DNA from: Chromobacterium alticapitis
GTDB taxonomy: Bacteria > Pseudomonadota > Gammaproteobacteria > Burkholderiales > Chromobacteriaceae
Length of the DNA: 64,000 bases
Reading direction: 5' to 3'
Assembly (NCBI RefSeq): GCF_002924365.1
Contig: NZ_PQWB01000005.1
Coordinates: 1 to 64,000, forward strand
Shown here: piece after piece, positions 15,706-23,304 of the stretch
Numbering within the stretch: position 1 is the first letter of the stretch
Layout: the number at the start of each line of letters is the position of its first letter
Position numbers and translations under genes: made by a program
Notes under the pieces: model-generated
The model's database searches: none
Told to the model about the DNA's origin: nothing
What the model saw: the letters and a program-made list of their open reading frames with translations, nothing else

Positions 15706-16596
15706 TGACGTTAGCGCCTAACAGTTATTGGACGGACCCGTCGGATCTGTCTATGTATTGATATGCAGGTTTCTATTATGTGTTTGAAATTATTCGCCGA
15801 GCAAGTAAGCCGGCCTGCTGGGTACGTATAACATCTCCAGTAATACGAATGCCAGAAAGACGGCTGGACAGGTAGGATGTCTGCTGCCGGGCAAATGTGC
15901 AGTGACCGGTTATGGTCGTTAACAGTCGATTGTAAACCGCGTCTTCTCCGCAGCCCGGCCAGACACACACACCTAAAATCCCCCCAAAACCGTGGATTGG
16001 CCCCTAAGTCATTGTCCTGTAATAGATTTTCATCCACGGTTTGTCCACCACCTCTCCCCCCGATTCCGTGGATGCTCCAGAAACCTCAATAAAATCAATG
16101 CGATGAAGGGAAGGGCGAATCCACCATTTCCACCACATCAGCCGGCAAACCCGTGGATGCTTTTTTAAGCAGCGCTCTGAAACCGTGGATGGCCCCTTGC
16201 TTCCTTTTTCACTGCTTTCCTTCTCTATCTCTTTGTTTTTTATAAAAGAAGAAGAGAAGAAATGAAGAGAATCCGTAAAACTACGATGTGGAAGAATCGG
16301 GGCAAACCGTGGAAGTGGGAGGGGAAACCGTGGATTTCAGAGGGCAAACCGTGGATGGGTTGTTCTCAACAATCAATGACTTAGCTTTGGTGAAGGGGTC
16401 AATCCACGGAATTTTTTCACATCCTCCCATACCCAATGGCGCGGAAACCGGCGATTTCCGGCCGTTCTCGCTGGCTTGCTCGTGTCAATGTCATATTTGG
16501 TGCAGGGAAGGGTTTACTGTGCGCAGTTTCAGCGGGGCAAAGCGTGACAGCCCACACAAGGCGGGCTGTCGAGGGGAAGGGCGGGCAGGTTTGGGC
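15706..16596. other. 890-bp non-coding region with iteron-like array
   Basis: Between the protease start and the next gene. It carries nine AAACCGTGGAT-type repeats (listed separately) on both sides of a pyrimidine/purine tract (16200-16270, CTTTCCTTCTCTATCTC followed by AAAAGAAGAAGAGAAG). ORFs reading through are artefacts of the repeats. The right end (16440 onward) returns to high GC. Confidence 0.6.
15987..16412. repeat. Iteron-like array: nine copies of AAACCGTGGAT
   Basis: Plus-strand copies begin at 15987, 16063 (ATTCCGTGGAT), 16147 (one extra C), 16180, 16304 (ends GGAA), 16325 and 16346. Reverse copies lie at 16032-16042 and 16402-16412. The three at 16304, 16325 and 16346 are spaced exactly 21 bp, two helical turns, and share flanking AGGG. 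Part of the unit (GTGGAT) resembles the core of a DnaA box. Such arrays are typical of Rep-binding plasmid origins or multi-site regulators. No rep gene is seen beside it. Confidence 0.75.
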
Positions 16597-16992
16597 TTAG
16601 GGCTGGACGTCCGGCGCGGCGTAGAGGCCCAGCTTTTCCAACTGCGGCAGGCTGATGGCGGTCAGATGGCCCTGGCGGCGGCCGTGGATGGTCTTCTCGA
16701 CGCCGTCGGCCAGCACTACCGGGCTTTGCAGCAGCTGATTCTTGAAGATGCGGCCGGTCTTTATCGGCAGCGCGTCGAACTTGGCGCGCAGATGCGGCGC
16801 GGTGGAGAGATGGTCCATTACATGGTTGGGCCGGATGAACAGCGCCATCTCGGTGTGGCCGTCGGCATGCTTCACCCGGTCCCAGCAGTGCGGGTAGTCG
16901 TAGCGCCGGGCCTCCAGCTCGGACAGCAGGATTTCCATGATCCACACCCAGGGCAGGCGGCTGCCGTCGGTGTCAACGCTGTGTCTGCTCAT
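16597..16992 (-). CDS. Unrecognised protein, possibly 5'-truncated at the tRNA side
   Basis: A 131-aa frame from ATG 16992 to 16597 with good amino-acid variety (SELEARRYDYPHCWDRVKHA, ALFIRPNHVMDHLS, LPIKTGRIFKNQLLQS). The same frame stays open upstream without any start into the tRNA-Leu terminator at 17090, and the extra residues (SFSQLRYKSIENLLAE) look coding. The SD-like GGCGGA touches the ATG too closely. This suggests an original start lost at an integration junction. The second half recalls C-terminal parts of plasmid transfer or replication proteins, but I cannot name a family. Confidence 0.5.
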   Translation of the reverse strand: MSRHSVDTDGSRLPWVWIMEILLSELEARRYDYPHCWDRVKHADGHTEMALFIRPNHVMDHLSTAPHLRAKFDALPIKTGRIFKNQLLQSPVVLADGVEKTIHGRRQGHLTAISLPQLEKLGLYAAPDVQP

Positions 16993-17056
16993 TTCCGCCA
17001 GCAGGTTTTCAATGGACTTGTAGCGGAGTTGACTGAATGAGGCGGAGTGGCAATGG

Positions 17057-17090
17057 ACAACAAAAAACCGCAGGACTTGCGCCGTGCGGT
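17057..17090 (-). terminator. tRNA-Leu Rho-independent terminator
   Basis: On the minus strand, ACCGCA / TGCGGT is followed by TTTTTTGTTGT, 23 nt beyond the tRNA 3' end. It is near-identical to the block at 14504-14538. Confidence 0.8.
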
Positions 17091-17112
17091 GATTGCTTTG
17101 CATGATGTCTTG

Positions 17113-17197
17113 TGGTGCCCGGGGTCGGACTCGAACCGACACGCCTTGCGGCGGGGGATTTTGAATCCCCTGCGTCTACCGATTTCGCCACCCGGGC
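17113..17197 (-). tRNA. tRNA-Leu (anticodon CAA)
   Basis: An 85-nt tRNA including encoded CCA. The acceptor stem is GCCCGGG/CCCGGGC. The D-arm region reads TGGCGAAATCGGTAGACGCA. The anticodon arm is GGGGA-TTCAAAA-TCCCC with CAA at the anticodon, followed by a long class II variable arm and a T-arm with GGTTCGAGTCC. It reads UUG codons. It is a plausible integration site for the AT-richer segment on its 3' side. Confidence 0.95.
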
Positions 17198-17215
17198 GAC
17201 ATCTGCGAGATACGG

Positions 17216-17244
17216 ATATTAACCTCGCGCCAAGCGCTTGTAAA
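17216..17244 (-). promoter_or_regulatory. Predicted promoter of tRNA-Leu
   Basis: On the minus strand, TTTACA (17244-17239) and TAATAT (17221-17216) are 17 bp apart, followed directly by the tRNA. It is a good sigma-70 match. Confidence 0.6.
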
Positions 17245-17254
17245 TAGTTGGCGC

Positions 17255-18151
17255 TCAGTCTTTCTTAAGTTTCAGCGCGTGGTCGTACAGTTGCTTGCGG
17301 TTGGCGCCGCTGATCTGGGCGGCCAGCGTGGCCGCTTGTTTGGTGGGCAGCTCGGCGGCCAGGATTTGCAGCACGCGCAGCGCTTCGGCCGGCGGGGCGT
17401 CGGCGTCGGCTTCCACGGCCGGGGCGGCGTCCAGGATCAGGGCGATTTCGCCGCGTTGCTGGTTGCTGTCGGCTTTTACCCACTCCAGCAGTTCTGCCGC
17501 CGGCAGCGCCTGGAAGGTTTCAAAGGTTTTGGTCAGTTCGCGCGCGATCATCACCCGGCGTTCGCCGCCCAATTCCGCCACGATGTCTTCCAGCGCGTCC
17601 ACGATGCGGTGCGGCGCCTCGTAGCAGACGGTGAGGTGGGGGGCGGACAGCCATTGCTGCAAGGTTCGGCGGCGCTCGCCGCTCTTCGGCGGCAGGAAGC
17701 CGTGGAATAAAAAGGTGGGCGCGGTGAAGCCGCAGGCGGACAGCGCGGCGATCACGGCGCTGGCGCCGGGCAGCGGGCGCACCGGGTGGCCGGCGGCGCG
17801 AACCGCCTCCACCAGCCGCGCGCCGGGGTCGGACACAGCCGGGGTGCCGGCGTCGGATACCTGGACCACGATTTGGCCTTCCGCCAGCCAGCGCGTCACT
17901 TGTTCGGCCATGCCGCGCTCGTTGTGCTCGCGCAGGCTGACCAGGCGTTTGGCGCGGATGCCGTAGGCGGACAAAAGCTGGCCGGTGACGCGGGTGTCTT
18001 CGGCGCATACCACATCGGCGGCCGCGAACGCCGCCAGCGCGCGGGCGCTGATGTCGGCTAAATTTCCAATGGGCGTGGCCACCACATATAATGTCCCGCT
18101 ACAGAAACTATCCCTGGCGGCATCGATAAGGTGGGCGAACGAGGTATGCAA
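17255..18151 (-). CDS. rsmI: 16S rRNA (cytidine1402-2'-O)-methyltransferase
   Basis: A 298-aa SAM-dependent methyltransferase that adds the 2'-O-methyl to C1402 of 16S rRNA. Conserved motifs: GTLYVVATPIGNLADIS, CAEDTRVTGQLL, VSDAGTPAVSDPG, LPGASAVIAALS, FLFHGFLPPKSGER, and the C-terminal LPTKQAATLAAQISG. No ATG is available near the expected N-terminus. TTG at 18151 has GGAG 9-11 nt upstream and gives an N-terminal length like the Neisseria protein. It is divergent from, and overlaps the start of, the LppC/LpoA gene, as in the E. coli yraL-yraM order. Confidence 0.87.
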   Translation of the reverse strand: MHTSFAHLIDAARDSFCSGTLYVVATPIGNLADISARALAAFAAADVVCAEDTRVTGQLLSAYGIRAKRLVSLREHNERGMAEQVTRWLAEGQIVVQVSDAGTPAVSDPGARLVEAVRAAGHPVRPLPGASAVIAALSACGFTAPTFLFHGFLPPKSGERRRTLQQWLSAPHLTVCYEAPHRIVDALEDIVAELGGERRVMIARELTKTFETFQALPAAELLEWVKADSNQQRGEIALILDAAPAVEADADAPPAEALRVLQILAAELPTKQAATLAAQISGANRKQLYDHALKLKKD

Positions 18152-19294
18152 AGACTGACTCCGCTGTTGTTGGTTGGCATGGCGCTGACGTGGTTCACGC
18201 CGGCCATGGCCCAAACCGCAGACTATATCATCCAAAGCAACGGCGCGCCGATGCGCGCGCTGCAGCAGCCCGGCCAGCCGCCGCGGCTGGCGCCATTGAT
18301 CGCGGCGAGCGCCCCCAAGGCGGCGGGCGATGCCGCGTCAGACGCGCGCGCCGCGCAGCCGGCCGGCGGCCGCGGCAAGCTGCGCATAGGCGTGATCCTG
18401 CCGAATGAATCCTCCGAGCTGGGCGAGGCCGCCGCCGTGGTGCGCAGCGGCGTGGAAGCCGCGGCCCAGGTGGATCAGAACGCCGAGCTGATCAGCGTGG
18501 ACGCCACCACCGACAACGTGGTGGCGCGCTACCGCGCGGCAGTGGCGGACGGCGTCAACGTGGTGATCGGGCCGCTGTCGCGCGGCGCCATCGTACAGCT
18601 GGCGCCGGCGGTGACTGTGCCCACGCTCGCGCTGAATTCGATAGACAAGCAGGCTGCGGCCAATCCCAAGCTGTTTTCGCTGTCTCTGACGGTGGAGGGC
18701 GAGGCGCGGCAGTTGGCGCGGCTGATGCGCGACGACGGCCGCGTCAATCCGCTGCTGGTGGTGGGCGGCGACGCCCTGTCGCAGCGTCTGGGCAAGGCTT
18801 TCGCCGAGGAATGGCGTACGCTGTCCGGCAGGCCGGCGCGACAACTCGCTTTCGACGCCGGCGACATGACCGCGCTGCTGGAGGCCGCGGGGCAAGCGGA
18901 CGGCGTGGCCCTGGCGCTGGATGCGGCGCAGGCGGTCAAGCTGAAATCCGCGCTGACTCAGGACGTGCCGGTGTACGGCACCTCGCAGCTGAACGCTGGC
19001 GGCAATCAGCCGGGCTTGGCCGGCGTGCGTTTCATCGACATGCCCTGGCTGCTGATGCCGGGCCATCCGGCGGTGCAGCGCTATCCGCGGCCGACGACGC
19101 CGCTGACGCCGCAAACCGAGCGCCTGTACGCGCTGGGCATTGATGCCTACCGGCTGGCGGTGCTGCTGGCCGGGGGGCGTTCCGGCGCGGCGGTGAAGCT
19201 GGACGGCGTCACCGGCGACTTGAAGCTGGGCCGCGACCGCGTGTTCGAACGCCAGCTGCCGGCCGGCGTGATGGGCGGCAACGCGCTGCAATGA
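18146..19294 (+). CDS. lpoA: Penicillin-binding protein activator, LppC/LpoA family
   Basis: A 382-aa exported protein with a periplasmic-binding-fold domain similar to the C-terminal half of LpoA (activator of PBP1A): [55 protein letters not shown]. The start at 18146 is supported by AAGGTGG 12 nt upstream; GTG 18131 is an alternative. The signal peptide ends AMAQ with no lipobox Cys, so unlike E. coli LpoA it is predicted to be soluble periplasmic. It lacks the long N-terminal TPR half of LpoA. First of a four-gene run with yraN, gmhA and dolP. Confidence 0.8.
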   Translation: MQRLTPLLLVGMALTWFTPAMAQTADYIIQSNGAPMRALQQPGQPPRLAPLIAASAPKAAGDAASDARAAQPAGGRGKLRIGVILPNESSELGEAAAVVRSGVEAAAQVDQNAELISVDATTDNVVARYRAAVADGVNVVIGPLSRGAIVQLAPAVTVPTLALNSIDKQAAANPKLFSLSLTVEGEARQLARLMRDDGRVNPLLVVGGDALSQRLGKAFAEEWRTLSGRPARQLAFDAGDMTALLEAAGQADGVALALDAAQAVKLKSALTQDVPVYGTSQLNAGGNQPGLAGVRFIDMPWLLMPGHPAVQRYPRPTTPLTPQTERLYALGIDAYRLAVLLAGGRSGAAVKLDGVTGDLKLGRDRVFERQLPAGVMGGNALQ

Positions 19295-19629
19295 ACCAGG
19301 CCGGGCGCGACGCCGAAGACCGCGCGCTGGCGCTGCTGCAAAAGCGCGGCCTGAAACTGGTGGCGCGCAACTGGCATTGCCGCGGCGGCGAAATCGACCT
19401 GATCATGCGCGACGGCGCCGAACTGGTGTTCGTCGAGGTGCGCCATCGCGGCGGCAGCCGCTTTGGCGGCGCGGCCGACAGCATCACCGCGGGCAAGCAG
19501 CGGAAACTGCTGCTGGCGGCGGAAGTCTATCTAGCCAGCCACAATATTGATTCGCCCTGCCGCTTCGACGCGGTGGTCAGCGTGGGCGCCGAGGCGCCGC
19601 AGTGGCTGAAGAACGTGTTTACGCAGTAA
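19291..19629 (+). CDS. YraN family (UPF0102) endonuclease-fold protein
   Basis: A 112-aa member of UPF0102 with the restriction-endonuclease-like core [21 protein letters not shown] (Asp, then E-x-K-like EVR, near residues 35-55) and conserved [16 protein letters not shown] at the N-terminus. It overlaps the LpoA stop by 4 bp (ATGA). Function in bacteria is unresolved, with proposed roles in DNA or Holliday-junction processing. Gene order matches E. coli yraM-yraN-diaA. Confidence 0.88.
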   Translation: MNQAGRDAEDRALALLQKRGLKLVARNWHCRGGEIDLIMRDGAELVFVEVRHRGGSRFGGAADSITAGKQRKLLLAAEVYLASHNIDSPCRFDAVVSVGAEAPQWLKNVFTQ

Positions 19630-19651
19630 TTGTTGAGAAGGGGATTCCCCA

Positions 19652-20242
19652 ATGGATCTGATTGACCGGGTCAACGGCCATTTTCTGGAAAGCATAGCCG
19701 TTAAGCAGGAGGCGATGGAGTTGCTGTCGCCCGGCGTGGCGGTGGCTGCCGAGCGCATGGTGACCTGCCTGATGAACGAGGGCAAGATTCTGGCCTGCGG
19801 CAACGGCGGTTCCGCCGCCGACGCCCAGCATTTCGCGGCCGAGATGGTGGGACGCTTCGAGAAGGAGCGGCCGGGCCTGGCGGCGATTTCGCTGGCCACC
19901 GACACCTCCGCGCTGACTGCCATCGGCAACGACTACGATTTCGACATGGTGTTTTCCAAGCAGGTGCGGGCGCTGGGCCATACCAACGACCTCTTGCTGG
20001 CGATTTCCACCTCAGGCAATTCCGCCAACGTGATAGAGGCGATCTACGCGGCGCACGAGCGCGGCATGAGCGTGATCGCGCTGACCGGCGGTGACGGCGG
20101 CAAGATCACGGAAATCCTGTCGCCGGAGGATATGCACTTGAATGTGCCTTCGCTGCGGACCTGCCGCATTCAGGAGACGCACATCCTGCTGATTCACGCC
20201 TTGTGCGACGCCATAGACTGCATGCTGCTGGGAGGGGAATGA
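19652..20242 (+). CDS. gmhA: Phosphoheptose isomerase GmhA / DiaA-type SIS protein
   Basis: A 196-aa SIS-domain protein: CGNGGSAADAQHFAAEMVGRFEKERPG, AISTSGNSANVIEAIYAAHERGM, RIQETHILLIHALCDAID. GmhA converts sedoheptulose-7-phosphate to heptose-7-phosphate for LPS heptose; the E. coli gene at this syntenic position, diaA, instead regulates DnaA. This protein keeps a Glu in HFAAE and the His in IQETH that match GmhA catalytic residues, and it resembles the Neisseria gmhA product. I favour an isomerase, with a DiaA-like role not excluded. Confidence 0.82.
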   Translation: MDLIDRVNGHFLESIAVKQEAMELLSPGVAVAAERMVTCLMNEGKILACGNGGSAADAQHFAAEMVGRFEKERPGLAAISLATDTSALTAIGNDYDFDMVFSKQVRALGHTNDLLLAISTSGNSANVIEAIYAAHERGMSVIALTGGDGGKITEILSPEDMHLNVPSLRTCRIQETHILLIHALCDAIDCMLLGGE

Positions 20243-20243
20243 A

Positions 20244-20831
20244 ATGAAACGAACCGTATTGACGCTGCTGCTGGCGGCAGGCGTGATGAGCGGCCTGAGC
20301 GGCTGCGTGGGTCTGGTGGCGGCAGGCGCGGCCGGCGGCGCGCTGGTGGCGTCGGATAGGCGCACCAGCGGCGCTTACGTGGACGATCAGGGCATAGAGC
20401 TGAAGTCCGGCGAGCAGATCGCCAGCCGGCTGCCGTCGTCCCATGTCAACCGCACCAGCTTCAACCGCGCGGTGCTGCTGACGGGCGAGGCCTCGTCCGA
20501 GGAGGCGCGCCAGCAGGCGGAACTGGTGGTGCGCGGCATTCCCAATGTGCGCCGCGTCTATAACTATCTGACGGTGGGGCCGGCGTCTAGCCTGGCCGAG
20601 CGCAGCAACGACACCTGGATCACCAGCAAGGTCCGCGCGCGGCTGTTGGAAGGCAAGGGTTACAATCCGAATGACGTCAAGGTGGTGACCGAGCGCGGCG
20701 CGGTCTACATGCTGGGCCTGGTGACGCAGCCGGAAGGCGCTGCGGCGGCCCAGGTGGTCAGCCAGACCGCGGGCGTGCAAAAGGTGGTGACGCTGTTCGA
20801 ATACATCCAGGACGTGACGCCGGCGCAGTAA
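20244..20831 (+). CDS. dolP: BON-domain outer-membrane lipoprotein (DolP/YraP)
   Basis: A 195-aa lipoprotein: signal peptide with lipobox LSGC (Cys near residue 22), a Gly/Ala-rich linker, then two BON domains (about 60-125 and 135-195). In E. coli DolP supports outer-membrane integrity and BAM function. It starts 1 bp after the gmhA stop with GGGAGGGG as SD, so it is co-translated with the run, and is followed by a strong terminator. Confidence 0.88.
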   Translation: MKRTVLTLLLAAGVMSGLSGCVGLVAAGAAGGALVASDRRTSGAYVDDQGIELKSGEQIASRLPSSHVNRTSFNRAVLLTGEASSEEARQQAELVVRGIPNVRRVYNYLTVGPASSLAERSNDTWITSKVRARLLEGKGYNPNDVKVVTERGAVYMLGLVTQPEGAAAAQVVSQTAGVQKVVTLFEYIQDVTPAQ

Positions 20832-20845
20832 GGCGTTGTCCGGGC

Positions 20846-20880
20846 AAAAAACAAGCGGCCGCGCGGCCGCTTGTTTTTTT
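20846..20880 (+). terminator. Bidirectional terminator after dolP
   Basis: AAAAACAAGCGGCCGC and its complement form a 15-bp near-perfect palindrome ending in a T run on each strand. It serves dolP and the convergent EAL gene. Confidence 0.9.
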
Positions 20881-20897
20881 GTCCTGCGCCGCCAGGC

Positions 20898-22100
20898 TCA
20901 GTTGATGTCGCTTTGCGGCACCAGCAGGTCGGCGCACAGCACGTGCATGCATTCGTCTATCTCTATCGCCATCGACATGGTCACGCAGGAGCGCGGATCC
21001 GTCATGGACAGGTAGGGCTCGCTCATGTACAGCACGCCGGGCTGGTCCACCGCGTGCTGGAAATAGCTGCGGCGCGACCACACCGCGCCGGTGGTGTCGG
21101 CCAGCGGGGCGTAACGCGGGTCCGGCGTGGCGGAGGCCTGGCGGTTGTTCAGGTTGCGGCCTATCTGCCTGCCTTCGCTGTTCAGCAGGAAGCAGCGGAT
21201 CACGTCCGGCAGCGACAGCATGGGTTTGGCCGCCAGGTCGAACGGCGTGCCCTGCATCAGCGAAATGGCGCTTTGCACGAAGCTCTGGCGGGCCAGTTCG
21301 ATCTGGCGGCGCGTCAGCTTGCGCTTGAGCAGCGCGTGCGCCATCAGCTCGTCCCAGCGTTCGTCGAGTTTGGGCGTGATGATGTTGTCGACTTCCGGCT
21401 GCTCCGCCGGACGGGCGATGAAAAAGCCCTGGATCAGGTCGCAGCCGGAATCCATCGCCACCAGCACATCGCGCTCGGTTTCGATGCCTTCCACCACCAC
21501 CAATGCACCAATTTCGTGCATCAGTCGCACCAATCGCGACAGCAGGCTGCGGCTGCGCGGCTGATTGATGGCGTTGCGCAGCAGCTGGCGGTCGAACTTC
21601 ACCATGGACGGCTCAAGCTGGCATACCCGCTCCAGATTGGAGTGGCCGACGCCGAAATCGTCTATCGCGATCATGAAGCCGTTGTTCTTCAACAGGTGCA
21701 CGCCTTCCAGCAGCGCCTCGTCTACCTCCAGCACGTGCTCCAGCACCTCCAGCACCACGTGGTGCGGCTCCAGTCCGGCCTGGCGGATGGCGTTGACCAG
21801 GGCCATGGCGCGGTCCGGCCGCGACAGCGAGGCGGCGTCTATGTTCAGGAACAGCCAGCGCGGTTGTTCAAACGTCAATTCGCGGAAGCGCTGAATGTGG
21901 GCCAGGCTGACGGCCAGGTCCAACTGGTGGCGCTGCTCGGGAGAGACGGCGGTGTAGAAGGCTTCGGCCGGGGTGAGCGCGGTGTCGCCCTGTTCGGCTC
22001 GCAACAGCGCCTCCACGCCTATGCTGCGCCTATGCGCCAGGCTGTAGATGGGCTGAAAATGGCTGCCGATTTTCAGGCCGGCGTGCTCGAATGCTGTCAT
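20898..22100 (-). CDS. EAL-domain c-di-GMP phosphodiesterase with C-terminal sensor domain
   Basis: A 400-aa protein. The N-terminal EAL domain (about 5-245) keeps the residues needed for activity: EALLR, FLNID, VLEVLE, IDDFGVG, MVKFDR, VVEGIET and IQGFFIARP. The C-terminal part (about 270-395, LNSEGRQIGRNLNNR, RRSYFQHAVDQPG, MSMAIEID) looks like a PAS/Cache-type ligand-binding domain as found C-terminal to EAL in YkuI. There is no membrane segment. Probably a cytoplasmic phosphodiesterase lowering c-di-GMP in response to a ligand. Confidence 0.87.
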   Translation of the reverse strand: MTAFEHAGLKIGSHFQPIYSLAHRRSIGVEALLRAEQGDTALTPAEAFYTAVSPEQRHQLDLAVSLAHIQRFRELTFEQPRWLFLNIDAASLSRPDRAMALVNAIRQAGLEPHHVVLEVLEHVLEVDEALLEGVHLLKNNGFMIAIDDFGVGHSNLERVCQLEPSMVKFDRQLLRNAINQPRSRSLLSRLVRLMHEIGALVVVEGIETERDVLVAMDSGCDLIQGFFIARPAEQPEVDNIITPKLDERWDELMAHALLKRKLTRRQIELARQSFVQSAISLMQGTPFDLAAKPMLSLPDVIRCFLLNSEGRQIGRNLNNRQASATPDPRYAPLADTTGAVWSRRSYFQHAVDQPGVLYMSEPYLSMTDPRSCVTMSMAIEIDECMHVLCADLLVPQSDIN

Positions 22101-22186
22101 CGCGTACGGTCTCCAGTCTTCGGGTTCTTATGGCGACCCGTCCCCGTTGCGAAAGCAATCGGCATTCCAGTTTAGTGCATCGGTGT

Positions 22187-22215
22187 GAAAATAAAAAACG
22201 GGCCCGAAGGCCCGT
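22187..22215 (-). terminator. Terminator of the Tim44-like gene
   Basis: ACGGGCC-CGAA-GGCCCGT (22198-22215). On the minus strand it is followed by TTTTTTATTTTC. Confidence 0.85.
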
Positions 22216-22267
22216 CGTGAACGAGTGTTAAGCGCGCCGGGAAAGCAACAGGCCGGCGCGCTTGCCG

Positions 22268-23251
22268 TCAGTCTTGCTGGATGCCGGCCACCAGCCAGCG
22301 GCCGCCGGTGCTGTCGTCCTTGATGTAGTGCCAGATCTCGCTGAACGGCACCACCGGCGAGCCGACTTCCTCGCTCACCTGGCCGGAGAAGCGCACGCTG
22401 GCCACGTAGCGGCCGTTCTCGAGAGTGGCGTCCGCCAGCTGGCAATCCAGCTGCGGGAAGTCCGCCACGCCGCTGTTGGCGGCGATGTCGCCCAGCAGCG
22501 CGTTGAACAGGTCCGGCGTCATGTACTTGCGCACTTCCTCCATGCTGTCCGGCGTGTTCAGGTTTTGCAGATGCAGGAAGGTGGCCTTGGCCTGGCGCAG
22601 GAAGTGCGGGGTCTCGGTGCCGTCCGGCAGGCGGGTCATCGGCGCGGCCGGGGCGTTGACGCCGCCGCCGAAGCCTTGCTGACTGGCGCCGCCGTTCATG
22701 CCGGAGCCGATCTTGGGGATCGGTTCGAAACCGCCAGCCTGCTGGGCCATGCCCTGCGGCATGCCTGCCGGTTGAGGCGCGTTGGCGGCAGGATTGCCGG
22801 CCTTGCGGCGGAAGAACATGAAGCCGCCCGCCAGCAGCAGGCCCAGCAGGGCCAGCATGCCCCACGGCATGCCGCTTTCCTTCTGTTGCTGCGCCGGAGC
22901 CGCGGCGGCGGCGCCATCCTGCGGGGCGGCCTGTTGTGCCGCGTGCTGCTTGTCGCTGCCCGCGGAGCCCAGCATATAGCCGGCTGCGGCGCCTGCGGCG
23001 CCTGCCGCCAGCGCGGTGCCGAGGCCCGGGCCGCTCTTCTGCGGTTGGGCTTGGGTGGGCGCCGGAGCGGCTGCCGGGGCGGGCGCGTGTTGCGCCGGCG
23101 CCGGGGTGCTCGGCTGATAGCTGCGGGTGGGCGTGGAGCGCTGCATGCCTGCGCTCTTGCCCTTGCCCAGGCGCGCGGCCTCGGCAAATGGTGTCGCCAA
23201 CACGGAAACCAGGGTGAAGGCGAGTACGATCGTCTTCGCGCGAGTGGTCAT
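22268..23251 (-). CDS. Tim44-like domain protein, exported/membrane-anchored
   Basis: A 327-aa protein. It has an N-terminal signal peptide (TIVLAFTLVSVLATPFAEA), a long Pro/Ala/Gln-rich linker (40-125) containing a Gly/Ala hydrophobic patch, a transmembrane helix (GMLALLGLLLAGGFMFF, about 130-147), then a Gly-rich stretch and a C-terminal Tim44-like domain (about 210-327, HFLRQAKATFLHLQNLNT, EIWHYIKDDSTGGRWLVAGIQ). Bacterial Tim44-like proteins have no settled role. It is monocistronic with its own terminator. Confidence 0.82.
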   Translation of the reverse strand: MTTRAKTIVLAFTLVSVLATPFAEAARLGKGKSAGMQRSTPTRSYQPSTPAPAQHAPAPAAAPAPTQAQPQKSGPGLGTALAAGAAGAAAGYMLGSAGSDKQHAAQQAAPQDGAAAAAPAQQQKESGMPWGMLALLGLLLAGGFMFFRRKAGNPAANAPQPAGMPQGMAQQAGGFEPIPKIGSGMNGGASQQGFGGGVNAPAAPMTRLPDGTETPHFLRQAKATFLHLQNLNTPDSMEEVRKYMTPDLFNALLGDIAANSGVADFPQLDCQLADATLENGRYVASVRFSGQVSEEVGSPVVPFSEIWHYIKDDSTGGRWLVAGIQQD

Positions 23252-23304
23252 TTTCTTTGTCCTGAGTGGTTTGAGTTGCCCGGGTAGGACCGGGAAGATG
23301 CGAT

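Noticed and set aside
16262-16384. A 40-codon ORF encoding repeated EGKPW heptads
   Set aside because: The heptads arise because the 21-bp iteron phase equals seven codons. The same repeats occur outside the ORF and in both orientations, so the DNA repeat explains them better.
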